DNA of 64,000 bases from Bacteroidales bacterium (GCA_017458265.1 JAFTFV010000040.1:62001-126000), one strand, 5' to 3'; counted from the stretch's first letter, positions 7,834 through 17,510 are shown. Notes: generated from the letters alone by a model not told the origin. Translations and numbers: made by a program.

Positions 7834-10014
7834 ATGAAGAGGTTTTTGGCCTTTGTCTTTGCTGTACTGGCGCTTTCCTGTTCAAGGGAAAGGCCGGCGG
7901 CGTGGCAGCTCAGCCTGGATGAAAAACTTGCAATGACGCATGCCCAGTCCCGTTTTTCTTCTGCGGGAGTTCCGCGTTTGGGCATACCTGACCTCTGGTG
8001 GTCAGACGGTCCCAACGGCGTAAGGGCAGAGGCGCTGTGGGACAGCTGGGCCCAGGCGGGCTGGACCAGTGATTCCTGCACTGCCTATCCCGCTCTCACG
8101 TGCCTTGCCGCCACCTGGAACGAGCCGCTGGCTTCTGAAATGGGTGTGTGCCTTGCCGAGGAAGCCCTGTACCGTGGGAAGGATGTCCTTCTGGGTCCGG
8201 GCGTCAACATCATGCGCCTTCCAACAGCCGGCAGGAACTTCGAATACATGGGGGAAGACCCGCTGCTTGCGGGGAAGATGGCATCGGCATACATACGCGG
8301 TGTGCAGAGCCTTGGCGTGGCGGCAAGCGTGAAGCATTTTGCCCTGAACAATCAGGAAAAGGCCCGCACAAGGGTGGATGTCCATGTAAGCGACAGGGCA
8401 CTTCAGGAGATATACCTTCCGGCCTTCAGGATGGCCGTGCAGGAAGGTGGAGCCTGGACGGTGATGGCTGCCTACAACCGTATTTGGGACTTGCATTGTA
8501 GCGAGAACCCCCGTCTTCTGACCGATATCCTTCGCCGTGACTGGGGCTTTGACGGCGTTGTGGTGAGCGACTGGGGCGCAGTCCATTCAACGGATGCGGC
8601 TTCCGCAGGCCTTGACGTTGAAATGGGAACGAGTACAGACGGCCTCAGGGACAACCCGGAGGCAACGGATTACAGCGCCTTCCATTTTGCTGAACCTTAT
8701 AAGGAAAAGCTCCTTTCCGGGGAGATTCCGGAAGAGGTCCTTGACACCCAGGTCTCCCGCATTCTCCGTCTTCAGGAGCGTACAAACCTTCGTCCCGGGC
8801 GCAGCCATGGCCGTTTTGTGTGCCCGGAGCATTCGGCCCTTGCAAGGAAGGTGGGGGAGGAGGGCATAGTCCTTCTGAAAAACAGCGGAGTGCTTCCGCT
8901 TGATACCCTGAAGGCTCTGAACATACTTGTGGTGGGAGAGAACGCCATCAAGAAAATGGCCGTGGGAGGAGGCAGTTCATCCCTCAAGACCAAATACGAA
9001 ATAACGCCTCTGGAGGGCATCAGGGAGGCTTTTCCCCTTGCCGATGTCCGCTTCGAGCGCGGCTATGTTGGAGACGCCGGGGAAGTCTACTGGGGCGTTT
9101 CCGCCGGGCAGGACCTTTCCGATTCCCGCACCCCTGAGCGCCTCTCCGCAGACGCCGTTGCCGCCTCTGAGGGGGCCGATGTAATACTGTTCGTGGGCGG
9201 TCTCAACAAGTCCAGGAACCAGGACCGCGAAGGCCGGGACAGGCTCTCTTATGAGCTTCCTTATGGGCAGGACCAGGTTCTGGAAGCGCTTATTGGCACC
9301 GGCATTCCGCTGGTATATGTGAATGTCAGCGGGAACCCGGTAGCCATGCCGTGGGCCGGGAGGGCATCGGCAATAATGCAGGCGTGGTATCTTGGAAGTG
9401 AAGCCGGAGAAGCCCTTGCCGCCGTCCTTTCCGGGCGCGTGAATCCTTCCGGGAAGATCCCGTTCTCCTGGCCTTCCTCCCTTGCCGATACGCCCTTCTA
9501 CGGTTCCGAGCGCACGTGTCCGGGCATTTTGCGGGAGGACGGGCATATCATGGACGTGTATTACGATGAGGGTATATTCGTGGGCTACCGCTGGTATGAC
9601 CGCGCCGGAGTGGAGCCGCTTTTCCCCTTCGGCCATGGGCTCAGTTACACCTACTTTGAGTATTCAGGCCTTAAAGCGTCCTTCCGCGGAGGGCGGCTTC
9701 GCGTGAGCGTTGTGGTCAGGAATATCGGCACAAAGGAGGGAAAGGAGACGGTGCAGCTGTATGTAGGCGCTCCTGCGGCCGGGGATGGGGAAGCGTATGA
9801 GCGTCCTGAAAAGGAGCTAAAGGCCTTCCAGAAGGTTTCCCTGCGCCCTGGCGAGTCCCGGAAGGTGAGTTTCGAGGTGCCGGTTTCCGGGCTTGGATAT
9901 TACGATGAAACCCTTTCCCGTTTTGTGACGGTTCCCGGGCGTTACTCCATCAAGGCCGGAGCTTCGGCAGGAGATATAAGACTAAATAAAGAAATAATCC
10001 TCACGGAAAGATGA
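7834..10014 (+). CDS. Glycoside hydrolase family 3 lipoprotein (beta-glucosidase-like)
   Basis: 726 residues, lipoprotein signal with ALSC. The GH3 N-terminal TIM barrel shows SDGPNGVR, GPGVNIMR, NFEYMGEDP, KHFALNNQE and the nucleophile motif GVVVSDWGA (Asp246). The alpha/beta sandwich follows with KNSGVLPL, and the C-terminal fibronectin-III-like domain with FPFGHGLSYT. The length matches Bacteroidota GH3 enzymes. It hydrolyses terminal beta-linked sugars (gluco or xylo) from oligosaccharides, probably in the periplasm. The stop overlaps the next gene, a GH43 enzyme, by 4 nt, so both probably work on the same arabinoxylan- or beta-glucan-type oligosaccharides. The linkage specificity cannot be read from the sequence. 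Confidence 0.92.
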   Translation: MKRFLAFVFAVLALSCSRERPAAWQLSLDEKLAMTHAQSRFSSAGVPRLGIPDLWWSDGPNGVRAEALWDSWAQAGWTSDSCTAYPALTCLAATWNEPLASEMGVCLAEEALYRGKDVLLGPGVNIMRLPTAGRNFEYMGEDPLLAGKMASAYIRGVQSLGVAASVKHFALNNQEKARTRVDVHVSDRALQEIYLPAFRMAVQEGGAWTVMAAYNRIWDLHCSENPRLLTDILRRDWGFDGVVVSDWGAVHSTDAASAGLDVEMGTSTDGLRDNPEATDYSAFHFAEPYKEKLLSGEIPEEVLDTQVSRILRLQERTNLRPGRSHGRFVCPEHSALARKVGEEGIVLLKNSGVLPLDTLKALNILVVGENAIKKMAVGGGSSSLKTKYEITPLEGIREAFPLADVRFERGYVGDAGEVYWGVSAGQDLSDSRTPERLSADAVAASEGADVILFVGGLNKSRNQDREGRDRLSYELPYGQDQVLEALIGTGIPLVYVNVSGNPVAMPWAGRASAIMQAWYLGSEAGEALAAVLSGRVNPSGKIPFSWPSSLADTPFYGSERTCPGILREDGHIMDVYYDEGIFVGYRWYDRAGVEPLFPFGHGLSYTYFEYSGLKASFRGGRLRVSVVVRNIGTKEGKETVQLYVGAPAAGDGEAYERPEKELKAFQKVSLRPGESRKVSFEVPVSGLGYYDETLSRFVTVPGRYSIKAGASAGDIRLNKEIILTER

Positions 10015-10952
10015 TAAAACGTATCATTCCTTTGATTCTCGGAATCCTTTTGGCTGTTTCATGCAAACCATCTGCCTGGACCAATCCGGTATTTGACGGC
10101 TGGTATGCCGACCCCGAAGGCTTTGTGGACGGCCGCACGCTCTGGGTTTATCCCACGGCATCCCTTCCGTTTGATGACCAGACATATCTGGATGCCTTTT
10201 CCACAAAGGACATGATTCATTGGGAGAAGCATCCGCGCATCGTGTCTGACGGGGAAATCTCATGGGCCCGCCGCGCTCTTTGGGCTCCTTCCATAGTCAA
10301 AAAGGACGGGCTTTACTATCTGTTTTTCTCGGCGAACGACGTGCATCAAGGCGAGGTGGGAGGAATAGGCGTTGCCGTGTCTGAGAAGCCTGAGGGGCCG
10401 TTTCGGGACCTGCTTGGAAGGCCTCTCATTCAGGATGTAGTTAACGGGGCGCAGCCCATTGACCAGTTTGTGTTTCAGGACCCCGCCAGCGGAGACTGGC
10501 TCATGTACTACGGCGGATGGAAGCACTGCAATCTTGTTCGTCTTTCTCCGGATTTCAAGTCACTTTTGCCGTTTGAGGACGGCGACGTTTTCAAGGAAGT
10601 AACCCCTGAAGGTTATGTGGAAGGACCTTTCATGCTGCTGAAGGACGGGAAATACTATTTCATGTGGAGTGAAGGCCGCTGGCGCAAGGACAATTACTGC
10701 GTTGCCTATGCCATTGCAGACAGTCCATTCGGCCCGTTCGTGCGGGAAAATACAATTCTTCAGACAGACCCGGAGGTTGGAACCGGAGCAGGGCATCACA
10801 GCGTTGTGCGTGACATCAGGACGGGCGAATACCTGATTGTATATCACCGTCATCCGCTTGGAGATTCGGACGGGAACCATCGGCAGGTGTGCATAGACCG
10901 TCTGGAGTTTTCGCCGGACGGGAAGATTCTTCCCGTTAAGATGCGCCGATAG
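10011..10952 (+). CDS. Glycoside hydrolase family 43-like lipoprotein
   Basis: 313 residues, lipoprotein signal (AVSC). The five-bladed propeller of GH43 is suggested by WYADPEGF (general-base Asp), PIDQFVFQD (modulating Asp), YVEGPFML (acid Glu), WAPSIVKKDGLYYLFFS and GHHSVV. Members act on arabinosyl, xylosyl or galactosyl linkages. The start lies inside the last codons of the upstream GH3 gene (ATGA), so the two are translationally coupled. There is no accessory carbohydrate-binding module. Activity on arabinose or xylose side chains is the family expectation, not something seen here. Confidence 0.88.
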   Translation: MIKRIIPLILGILLAVSCKPSAWTNPVFDGWYADPEGFVDGRTLWVYPTASLPFDDQTYLDAFSTKDMIHWEKHPRIVSDGEISWARRALWAPSIVKKDGLYYLFFSANDVHQGEVGGIGVAVSEKPEGPFRDLLGRPLIQDVVNGAQPIDQFVFQDPASGDWLMYYGGWKHCNLVRLSPDFKSLLPFEDGDVFKEVTPEGYVEGPFMLLKDGKYYFMWSEGRWRKDNYCVAYAIADSPFGPFVRENTILQTDPEVGTGAGHHSVVRDIRTGEYLIVYHRHPLGDSDGNHRQVCIDRLEFSPDGKILPVKMRR

Positions 10953-10977
10953 TTTACGGCTTATCAGTAATTTTTGT

Positions 10978-11014
10978 TAAATTTGTGATTTGTTAGAAAA
11001 CAAGTCACAAATTT
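10978..11014 (+). promoter_or_regulatory. aspS promoter -7 box embedded in a 10-bp inverted repeat
   Basis: TAAATTTG (10978-10985) matches the Bacteroidota -7 consensus TAnnTTTG, with a weak TTTA 21 bp upstream. The arms AAATTTGTGA (10979-10988) and TCACAAATTT (11005-11014) are exact reverse complements, with a partly paired centre (TTGTT/AACAA). The palindrome ends 3 nt before the aspS ATG. It could be an operator or a hairpin limiting initiation. Confidence 0.55.
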
Positions 11015-11017
11015 TAT

Positions 11018-12787
11018 ATGTACAGGACACACACTTGCGGAGAGCTCCGCATTGAGAACAAAGGACAGAAGGTGACGCTTGCAGGATGGGTCCAGAAGGC
11101 CCGCAAGCTTGGCGGCATGACATTTATCGACCTCCGTGACCGTTACGGCATCACTCAGCTGGTAGTAGAGGCAGACGCTCCCTCGGAACTGGTAGATATC
11201 GCCACATCCCTTGGCCGTGAATTCGTCATTCAGGCAACCGGAGAGGTTGTGGAAAGGCAGGCAAAGAACGCCAAAATGCCCACCGGAGACATTGAAATCA
11301 AGCTTTCAGAGATCAACATACTCAACAAGTCGGTCACTCCTCCCTTCACAATCGAGGACGAATCCGACGGCGGTGAAGACCTACGCGCCAAGTACCGCTA
11401 CCTTGACCTTCGCCGTGGTCCCCTCAAGAGGGCCCTCCAGCTCAGGCACCGCATCGCGCACGAAACCCGCAACTATCTTGACGCCAACGGCTTCCTCGAG
11501 ATAGAAACCCCTTACCTCATCAAGTCCACTCCGGAAGGCGCCCGTGACTTCGTGGTTCCTTCCCGTATGAATCCAGGCCAGTTCTACGCCCTGCCGCAGA
11601 GCCCCCAGACCTTCAAGCAGCTCCTCATGGTTGCCGGTTACGACCGCTACTTCCAGATTGTCCGCTGCTTCCGTGACGAGGACCTCCGCGCAGACCGCCA
11701 GCCCGAATTCACCCAGATAGACTGCGAAATGTCCTTCGTAGAGCAGGAAGATGTCCTGAACATGTTCGAAGGCATGATGCGCACCCTCTTCAAGAACGTC
11801 CTGGACGTGGATATTCCCAACCCGCTCCCCCGCATGAGCTGGTACGACGCCATGGACAAATACGGCTCTGACAAGCCGGATGTGCGCTTCGGCATGGAAA
11901 TCCACGAGCTCACCTCCGCCGCAAAGGGCAAGGGCTTCAGCGTCCTTGACGATGCCGCCTACATCGGCTCCATCGCCGTTCCCGGTGCCGCAGAGTACAC
12001 CCGCAAACAGGTGGACGAGCTCACCGAATGGGTAAAACGCCCCCAGGTTGGCGCTAAAGGCCTCATCTACATCCGCGTAAATGCCGACGGCACCTTCAAG
12101 TCCTCCATCGACAAATTCTACGGTGCCGATGACCTCGCCCGCATCGCCGCCGCCGCAGAGGCGAAGCCCGGAGACCTCATCCTGGTTATGAGCGGCCCTC
12201 AGAAGCGCAAGGTACAGACCATGCTCGGCGTCCTCCGCCTTGAGATGGCTAACCGCCTTGGCCTCAGGGATCCCAAGGTGTTCGCACCCCTCTGGATCGT
12301 GGACTTCCCGCTCCTCGAATGGGACGATGAGACCCAGCGCTTCTACGCCATGCACCACCCCTTCACCGCCCCCAAGCCGGAGCACGAAAAGTGGTTCTAC
12401 AGCAATGCCAAGGAAGACCTTGAACGCGTCTGCGCCAATGCCTACGACTTCGTCCTCAACGGCACCGAACTTGGTGGCGGCTCCATCCGTATCCACAATG
12501 CCGAAATGCAGAAACGCATGTTCGAAGTGCTTGGAATCGGCCCTGAAGAGGCAGAGTACAAGTTTGGCTTCATCATCAACGCCTTCAAGTTCGGTGCACC
12601 GCCGCACGGAGGCCTCGCTTTCGGTTTCGACCGCGTCTGCGCCCTCTTCGGCGGCCAGGACACCATCCGTGACTACATCGCATTCCCCAAGAACAACCAG
12701 GGACGCGACGTCATGATTGACTCCCCGTCAGAAATCGACCAGTCCCAGCTTGACGAACTCCAGATAGACGTCCGCCGTCATGATTAG
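11018..12787 (+). CDS. aspS: Aspartyl-tRNA synthetase
   Basis: 589 residues, the normal bacterial length. It begins [11 protein letters not shown], the standard AspRS start, followed by the OB-fold anticodon-binding domain ([20 protein letters not shown]). Class II motif 2 is [18 protein letters not shown] and motif 3 is GLAFGFDRV; the bacterial GAD insertion lies between them. It charges tRNA-Asp with aspartate in the cytoplasm. The last 8 bp overlap murB, making aspS-murB-murA a tight operon linking translation and peptidoglycan precursor synthesis. Whether it is discriminating or non-discriminating cannot be told without checking for gatCAB elsewhere. Confidence 0.98.
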   Translation: MYRTHTCGELRIENKGQKVTLAGWVQKARKLGGMTFIDLRDRYGITQLVVEADAPSELVDIATSLGREFVIQATGEVVERQAKNAKMPTGDIEIKLSEINILNKSVTPPFTIEDESDGGEDLRAKYRYLDLRRGPLKRALQLRHRIAHETRNYLDANGFLEIETPYLIKSTPEGARDFVVPSRMNPGQFYALPQSPQTFKQLLMVAGYDRYFQIVRCFRDEDLRADRQPEFTQIDCEMSFVEQEDVLNMFEGMMRTLFKNVLDVDIPNPLPRMSWYDAMDKYGSDKPDVRFGMEIHELTSAAKGKGFSVLDDAAYIGSIAVPGAAEYTRKQVDELTEWVKRPQVGAKGLIYIRVNADGTFKSSIDKFYGADDLARIAAAAEAKPGDLILVMSGPQKRKVQTMLGVLRLEMANRLGLRDPKVFAPLWIVDFPLLEWDDETQRFYAMHHPFTAPKPEHEKWFYSNAKEDLERVCANAYDFVLNGTELGGGSIRIHNAEMQKRMFEVLGIGPEEAEYKFGFIINAFKFGAPPHGGLAFGFDRVCALFGGQDTIRDYIAFPKNNQGRDVMIDSPSEIDQSQLDELQIDVRRHD

Positions 12788-13862
12788 CCGCAAGGCGTCA
12801 TACGATTTAAGTGCACGGAACACCTTCCGCATGAAGGTGTCCTGTGCGCTTTTCATTGAAGTCACCGAGGAAAAGGACCTTCAGGAACTGGACTGGGACT
12901 CGCTGCCAAAGCCGCTCATGGTAATCGGCGGCGGCTCCAACCTCCTTTTCACCAGGGAGTTCTTCCCCGGCACCGTCCTCCACTATGGCGAGATTTCTCC
13001 ACGCGCTTCGCTTGGTCGAAATGACAGAAGGGGCGATTTTGTCATTTCGAGCGAAGTCGAGAAATCTCCTTTCCTCGTCACCCTCGCCGCCGGCACTGTC
13101 TTCGACGACTTCTGCGCATGGGCGGCGTCGGAGAACCTCTGGGGCCCGGAGAACCTGTCCCTCATACCGGGAGAGGTGGGCGCCAGTGCAGTGCAGAACA
13201 TCGGCGCATATGGCGTTGAGGCAAAGGACATAATTGCCGGAATACGTGCCTGGGACCTCGTAGAAAAGCGTTTTACGGACATTAACCCCGCAGACTGTGA
13301 GTATGGTTACCGCACCTCCAGGTTCAAGACGTCCTGGAAAGGCCGGTTTATCATCACCGCCGTCACATACAGGCTCTTCCGCGAGCCCAAGCCCGTCCTT
13401 GACTACGGCGGCATTCGCAAGGCCCTGGAAGCCGGGGCACAGTCTGTACCTCTGACTCCGCAGGTCATACGGGACACCATCATCGGCATAAGGAGAAAGA
13501 AACTGCCGGCGGTGGAGGAGACAGGAAGCGCGGGAAGCTTTTTCTGTAATCCGGTAATCTCCAGAGAGCATTTTGAAAGGATAGTCTCCACGGCAAAGGC
13601 AGACAACGGCCCTGACTATGAAGTGCCGCATTATGTGGTGGGGGATATGATAAAGGTTCCGGCTGCGTGGATGATAGAGCAGTGCGGCTTCAAGGGCGCA
13701 AAGCTTGGCGGGGCACAGGTATATCAGAACCAGCCGCTTGTGATAGTCAACGCCACGGGAAATGCATCGGCAGAGGATATCCTGCAGCTTGAGCGCAAGG
13801 TCATAGATACAATATCGGCAAAATACGGCATCACACTCCATCCTGAAGTAGAGCATATATGA
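12780..13862 (+). CDS. murB: UDP-N-acetylenolpyruvoylglucosamine reductase (MurB) carrying an in-frame repeat insertion
   Basis: 360 residues. It reduces UDP-GlcNAc-enolpyruvate to UDP-MurNAc with NADPH and FAD. Family motifs are IGGGSNLL (FAD), [37 protein letters not shown] (catalytic Ser region) and [17 protein letters not shown]. Between the strand ending VLHYG (residue 70) and VTLAAG (about 100) lies a segment of about 27 residues encoded by a palindromic DNA element (12990-13068), replacing the ordinary loop. The frame stays open and all catalytic motifs flank it, so the protein is presumably functional. It overlaps aspS by 8 nt and murA by 4 nt (ATGA). Confidence 0.95.
   Translation: MISRKASYDLSARNTFRMKVSCALFIEVTEEKDLQELDWDSLPKPLMVIGGGSNLLFTREFFPGTVLHYGEISPRASLGRNDRRGDFVISSEVEKSPFLVTLAAGTVFDDFCAWAASENLWGPENLSLIPGEVGASAVQNIGAYGVEAKDIIAGIRAWDLVEKRFTDINPADCEYGYRTSRFKTSWKGRFIITAVTYRLFREPKPVLDYGGIRKALEAGAQSVPLTPQVIRDTIIGIRRKKLPAVEETGSAGSFFCNPVISREHFERIVSTAKADNGPDYEVPHYVVGDMIKVPAAWMIEQCGFKGAKLGGAQVYQNQPLVIVNATGNASAEDILQLERKVIDTISAKYGITLHPEVEHI
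12990..13068. repeat. Palindromic repeat element, copy 1, inside murB
   Basis: A 79-bp stretch with terminal inverted repeats GAGATTTCTC and GAGAAATCTC and inner arms TCGAAATGACA / TGTCATTTCGA separated by about 13 nt. Read in the murB frame it encodes residues of about 71-97, including RNDR and VISSEVEKS. The same peptide words occur in the dapF and M20-peptidase copies. It has no transposase, and neighbouring murB sequence is unaffected. Confidence 0.85.
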
Positions 13863-15166
13863 GTAAATTCATCATCGAAGGCGGACACAAACTGTCCGGT
13901 ACAATTACCCCGCAGGGGGCAAAGAACGAAGCGCTTGAAGTGATAAGCGCCGTGCTTCTCACTGCAGAGCCCGTTACCATCACCAACGTCCCGGAAATCC
14001 TGGACGTGAAGAACCTCATTGACCTTCTTCAGCAGATGGGCGTTAAGGTCACCCGTCATTCCCTGGGTAACTATACCTTCCAGGCCGATGAGCTCAATAC
14101 CTCCTACATCGAGACAGAGGAGTTCGTTGCAAAGTGTGCCGCCCTCCGCGGCTCGGTGATGGTAGTCGGCCCGCTTCTGACCCGTTTCGGAAGCGCATGG
14201 TTCGCTAAGCCCGGCGGAGACAAAATCGGCCGCCGCCGTGTTGACACCCACCTTGACGGCATGATGAAACTGGGCGCACAGATGGACTACGACGCCACCC
14301 GCCGCGCCTTCCACCTTACAACCGACGGCCGCCTTGTGGGCCGATACATGCTCCTTGACGAAGCCTCCGTAACCGGTACGGCCAACATCGTCATGGCCGC
14401 TGTACTGGCAAAGGGCACTACAACCATCTACAACGCCGCCTGCGAGCCGTACATCCAGCAGCTGTGCAAGATGCTGGGCCGGATGGGCGCGTTCATCGAC
14501 GGCGTCGGCTCCAACCTTCTCCGCATCCATGGAGTTGAGAAGCTTGGAGGCACCACGCACAAGATTCTGCCGGACATGATCGAGGTGGGATCATTCATCG
14601 GCATGGCCGCAATCTGCCAGAGCGAAATCACCATAAAGGACGTGTCCTGGTACGACCTTGGCATCATTCCGGACGCCTTCCGCCGCCTTGGAATCAAACT
14701 GGAGCAGAGGGGAGACGACATCTACGTCCCCGCCCAGGACAGCTACGAAATCGAATCCTTCCTTGACGGTTCCATCATGACCCTTGCCGATGCCCCCTGG
14801 CCCGGCCTCACCCCGGACCTTCTCTCCGTTATGCTGGTTGTAGCCACACAGTGCAAGGGCAGTGTCCTCATTCACCAGAAGATGTTCGAATCCAGGCTCT
14901 TCTTCGTAGACCGCCTCATCGACATGGGCGCGCAGATCATCCTCTGCGATCCTCACCGCGCCGTTGTCATCGGCCATGACCACAGGATCACCCTCAAGGC
15001 CGCCCGCCTGGTGTCTCCCGATATCCGTGCCGGTATTGCCATGCTCCTTGCCGCAATGAGCGCAAAGGGCACATCCACCATCGACAACATCGAACAGATA
15101 GACCGCGGCTATCAGGACATTGAAAGCCGCCTCAACGCCCTTGGCGCCTGCATTACCAGAGCATAA
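13859..15166 (+). CDS. murA: UDP-N-acetylglucosamine 1-carboxyvinyltransferase (MurA), Asp-type active site
   Basis: 435 residues, the first committed enzyme of peptidoglycan synthesis, adding enolpyruvate from PEP to UDP-GlcNAc. The family signatures are GAKNEALEVISA (catalytic Lys), RGSVMVVGPLLTRFG, PGGDKIGRRRVDTHL and a C-terminal GIAMLLAAM segment. The residue equivalent to E. coli Cys115 is Asp121 (GGD instead of GGC). Cys-to-Asp MurA enzymes are known to be insensitive to fosfomycin, so intrinsic resistance is predicted. The start overlaps the murB stop. A gap of 38 bp separates it from the next gene. Confidence 0.97.
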   Translation: MSKFIIEGGHKLSGTITPQGAKNEALEVISAVLLTAEPVTITNVPEILDVKNLIDLLQQMGVKVTRHSLGNYTFQADELNTSYIETEEFVAKCAALRGSVMVVGPLLTRFGSAWFAKPGGDKIGRRRVDTHLDGMMKLGAQMDYDATRRAFHLTTDGRLVGRYMLLDEASVTGTANIVMAAVLAKGTTTIYNAACEPYIQQLCKMLGRMGAFIDGVGSNLLRIHGVEKLGGTTHKILPDMIEVGSFIGMAAICQSEITIKDVSWYDLGIIPDAFRRLGIKLEQRGDDIYVPAQDSYEIESFLDGSIMTLADAPWPGLTPDLLSVMLVVATQCKGSVLIHQKMFESRLFFVDRLIDMGAQIILCDPHRAVVIGHDHRITLKAARLVSPDIRAGIAMLLAAMSAKGTSTIDNIEQIDRGYQDIESRLNALGACITRA

Positions 15167-15204
15167 GCATAGTTTGCAACAGGTTTCTAAATTAAATAAA
15201 CTTA

Positions 15205-16302
15205 ATGAGACGTATAGCATTGTTTTTTGCCATGGCTCTAGTCTGCGTAGAACTATGTGCCCAGACATTTGATGAGAGCATGAAATACTGGTCGGAGGGA
15301 GCGCTGACTTGGGATGACCTTACATTAAAATCCCCCAAGGATATTTTCCGTACCAACGATCTGTCTTTCCGATGGATTACTGAAAATAAGAAAACAAAGC
15401 CATACTGGAATACAGTGCAATATGTATCCACGCCCGCAACGGCACTGGACAAATCGGTATCCTGGCATAATTCCGCGAGGGTGTATGATTATACACTGCT
15501 TTATGACCAGACCATTTTTGACATGAATGAACTCTATCACAGGAAGATGATGGGTGAACTCTATGCCAAGGATAATCGGCGCTCTCCCGATGAACTTTAT
15601 TCCTTTTATTCCAACCAGCTTCGGTCAAGGTGGCAGGAACTTGATGATGATACCGAAGGTGGTATGGATTCACTTGCCGTGGTAACCTTTGCCGAAAAGA
15701 TAAAAGATGAACTGGCGGAAGTCAAGTATCCGGAGTATGATGAACGTCGATATGTAAACGGTTCCAAACTGATTCAAGCGTATTTGGATTTTGGATTTGG
15801 TGCGTCTTGCAATATTATGACAGGAGACTGGGCCAGCACATTCCCTACGGCTTTTGGGATGTATATGGATTTTTCGCTAGGGTATCTCAAGCATATTGTA
15901 ACTGTGGCGATGAGTCCTTCATCCGGTACCTTGGGAACAGACTTCAGCCATGATGGATACCAATGGTTGCAGGGTGAAGGGTTTAATCACCTAATGATTG
16001 GCTTTGCCTATGGCTATATGCTGTATGACGGTCCCTTCTTCGCATTAATACCCCGTGCAGGAATAGGAGGGAGGGAGTTTTCATGGAGCCGAGGCACAGG
16101 AAATAATATGTTGAAAGATGATTTCTCAAATACGGTTGCCCTTGCCGGAGCCGAGTTCAGGTTCAAGTTCCATAGAGTACTGTCACAGTACACGAGCCAT
16201 GAGCATAGCCTTGCTATCAGATGTCTTGCGGCCAGAGATTTCGGAATAATGGATGCTTTTTCGTTCAATATAACCCTTGGCTACGTTTGGAGCATTAAAT
16301 AA
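15205..16302 (+). CDS. Secreted envelope protein of unknown function, DUF922-like N-terminus and barrel-like C-terminus
   Basis: 365 residues with a signal peptide cleaved near ELCAQT. The N-terminal part (ALTWDDL, then paired HN/YD blocks around residues 95-115) resembles DUF922-type predicted proteases, but I cannot confirm a zinc motif. After residue of about 190 the sequence becomes alternating aromatic strands ending in YVWSIK, as in small outer-membrane beta-barrels. Base composition is visibly more AT-rich than murA or the DUF4252 operon, and the octamer TGCCGATG common in neighbours is absent, so recent acquisition is possible. It has no operon partner: 38 bp follow murA and a repeat-bearing gap of about 258 bp follows it. 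Confidence 0.65.
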   Translation: MRRIALFFAMALVCVELCAQTFDESMKYWSEGALTWDDLTLKSPKDIFRTNDLSFRWITENKKTKPYWNTVQYVSTPATALDKSVSWHNSARVYDYTLLYDQTIFDMNELYHRKMMGELYAKDNRRSPDELYSFYSNQLRSRWQELDDDTEGGMDSLAVVTFAEKIKDELAEVKYPEYDERRYVNGSKLIQAYLDFGFGASCNIMTGDWASTFPTAFGMYMDFSLGYLKHIVTVAMSPSSGTLGTDFSHDGYQWLQGEGFNHLMIGFAYGYMLYDGPFFALIPRAGIGGREFSWSRGTGNNMLKDDFSNTVALAGAEFRFKFHRVLSQYTSHEHSLAIRCLAARDFGIMDAFSFNITLGYVWSIK

Positions 16303-16320
16303 ATACCCCCTCTGATGGCT

Positions 16321-16445
16321 AAGGTCTGCATTCCTTTTGGCAAAGGTCTGTTTTTTTGCTGCATTACTTCACCGTCCAAACACAACTACAGTTACCTGTA
16401 AGCCATTATTGATGGCGAAGGTCTGTCGCTATAAAACAGACCTTC
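16321..16445. repeat. Intergenic repeats of GGCNAAGGTCTG with a terminal hairpin
   Basis: Three direct copies of AAGGTCTG (16321-16328, 16343-16350, 16418-16425), each preceded by TGGC plus one base. The last forms one arm of a perfect 10-bp stem GAAGGTCTGT (16417-16426) / ACAGACCTTC (16436-16445) with a 9-nt loop. The second is followed by seven T residues. No ORF is convincing in the 258-bp gap 16303-16560. Confidence 0.6.
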
Positions 16446-16560
16446 ACCACGCAATGACTTCCTTATCCTTAAATTCCGCCATTTTTAAGGACGGCGTCTT
16501 TTTTGCAATTAACATTTCCGGCCGGGATGCGTCTTATATGTGGACCGGTCAGAAAACGTT

Positions 16561-17034
16561 ATGAAAAAGATACTGTTTACAATAATTGTTGCACTTGGCG
16601 CCATAAGCTGCGCCGCCGCCATAAGGCCAGTAAGAATCAATACTCTTGTGAACGAATACAAGGGCACGGAAGGGTTCGACGTAGTGAGAATCGGCCCTGT
16701 GGGTATGGGTTTTTTAAAACTTGCCGCTACGTTTTCCTCAGACCTTGACAAGGAGGCTCTCACGCTGCTGAGTTCCGTCAAGGGGCTTAACGGAATCACT
16801 ATCGTGGACTTTGAAGATGCCAGCTGCAAGAAGGACTTCTCCCGCAAGATAGAAAAGGCCCTTGAAGGAGCAGAACTCTTCCTTGAAGCCAAGGACGGCA
16901 GCGAGACCCTCAGAATCTATGGCAAGGATAATGGTAAATACCTTAGTGACTGCATCCTCTACAGCTCTGACGGCGCCCTCATCTATGCCCGCGGGAAGGT
17001 GAACATCGACAAGATCATGGAACTTGCCAAATGA
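16561..17034 (+). CDS. DUF4252-like exported protein (first copy)
   Basis: 157 residues. The start is placed at ATG 16561 (MKKILFTIIVALGAISC), which gives a lipoprotein-type signal. The body matches the DUF4252 pattern: MGFLKLAATF, LLSSVKGLNGITIVDFED, LLEAKDGSETLRIYG-like strands and a closing GALIYARGKVNIDKIMELA. The function of the family is unknown; members usually sit with ECF sigma factors in Bacteroidota. Here it overlaps the sigma gene by 4 nt, so the two are translationally coupled. A second DUF4252 gene closes the same operon. Confidence 0.8.
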   Translation: MKKILFTIIVALGAISCAAAIRPVRINTLVNEYKGTEGFDVVRIGPVGMGFLKLAATFSSDLDKEALTLLSSVKGLNGITIVDFEDASCKKDFSRKIEKALEGAELFLEAKDGSETLRIYGKDNGKYLSDCILYSSDGALIYARGKVNIDKIMELAK

Positions 17035-17510
17035 CGGAAGCCGCATTCCATACCGTCTGGATACCCCTTCAGGAGCGTTTTTACCGCATCGCCTTCTACA
17101 TCCTTGAAGACAGTGCCGATGCCTCCGACGCCGTCCAGGACCTCTACCTGAAGCTCTGGAGCCTGCGGGACAGCCTGGACATCGTGAAGGAGCCGGCAGC
17201 CTACGGAAGCATGCTCATGCGGAATCTCTGCATCGACAGGATAAGAAGGAGGAAGCCGTCGGCACCGCTCACGGAAGTGACGCTGGAAAAGGCTCCGCCT
17301 GACGAAGAACTTGAGAGGAAGGAAAGCCTGTCGATGGTCTCCGAAGCCATGGCAAAGCTTCCGCCGGGGCAGCAGAAACTCCTCAGGCTCAGAGTCCTCC
17401 AGGGCCTCTCCTACGAAGAAATATCAAAGAAAACCGGCCTCTCAAGCCTCAACATAAGGGTTCAGGTATCCCAGGCCAGAAAAAAACTGAAAAATGAAAA
17501 GCTTAGATGA
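17031..17510 (+). CDS. ECF-type RNA polymerase sigma-70 factor
   Basis: 159 residues. Region 2 is visible as AVQDLYLKLWSLRDSL, with an RNLCIDRIRRRK segment after it. Region 4 is the helix-turn-helix LSYEEISKKTGLSSLNIRVQVSQARKKLK. It would direct RNA polymerase to a small regulon, probably including its own operon. The downstream gene encodes a short membrane protein suited to act as its anti-sigma factor, overlapping by 17 nt, and two DUF4252 genes flank the pair. The inducing signal is unknown, but the arrangement suggests envelope monitoring. Confidence 0.92.
   Translation: MTEAAFHTVWIPLQERFYRIAFYILEDSADASDAVQDLYLKLWSLRDSLDIVKEPAAYGSMLMRNLCIDRIRRRKPSAPLTEVTLEKAPPDEELERKESLSMVSEAMAKLPPGQQKLLRLRVLQGLSYEEISKKTGLSSLNIRVQVSQARKKLKNEKLR

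Noticed and set aside
11381..12607. Long open frame of about 400 codons antisense to aspS
   Set aside because: It lies wholly within aspS, follows its codon phase bias and has no motif; it is a compositional shadow.
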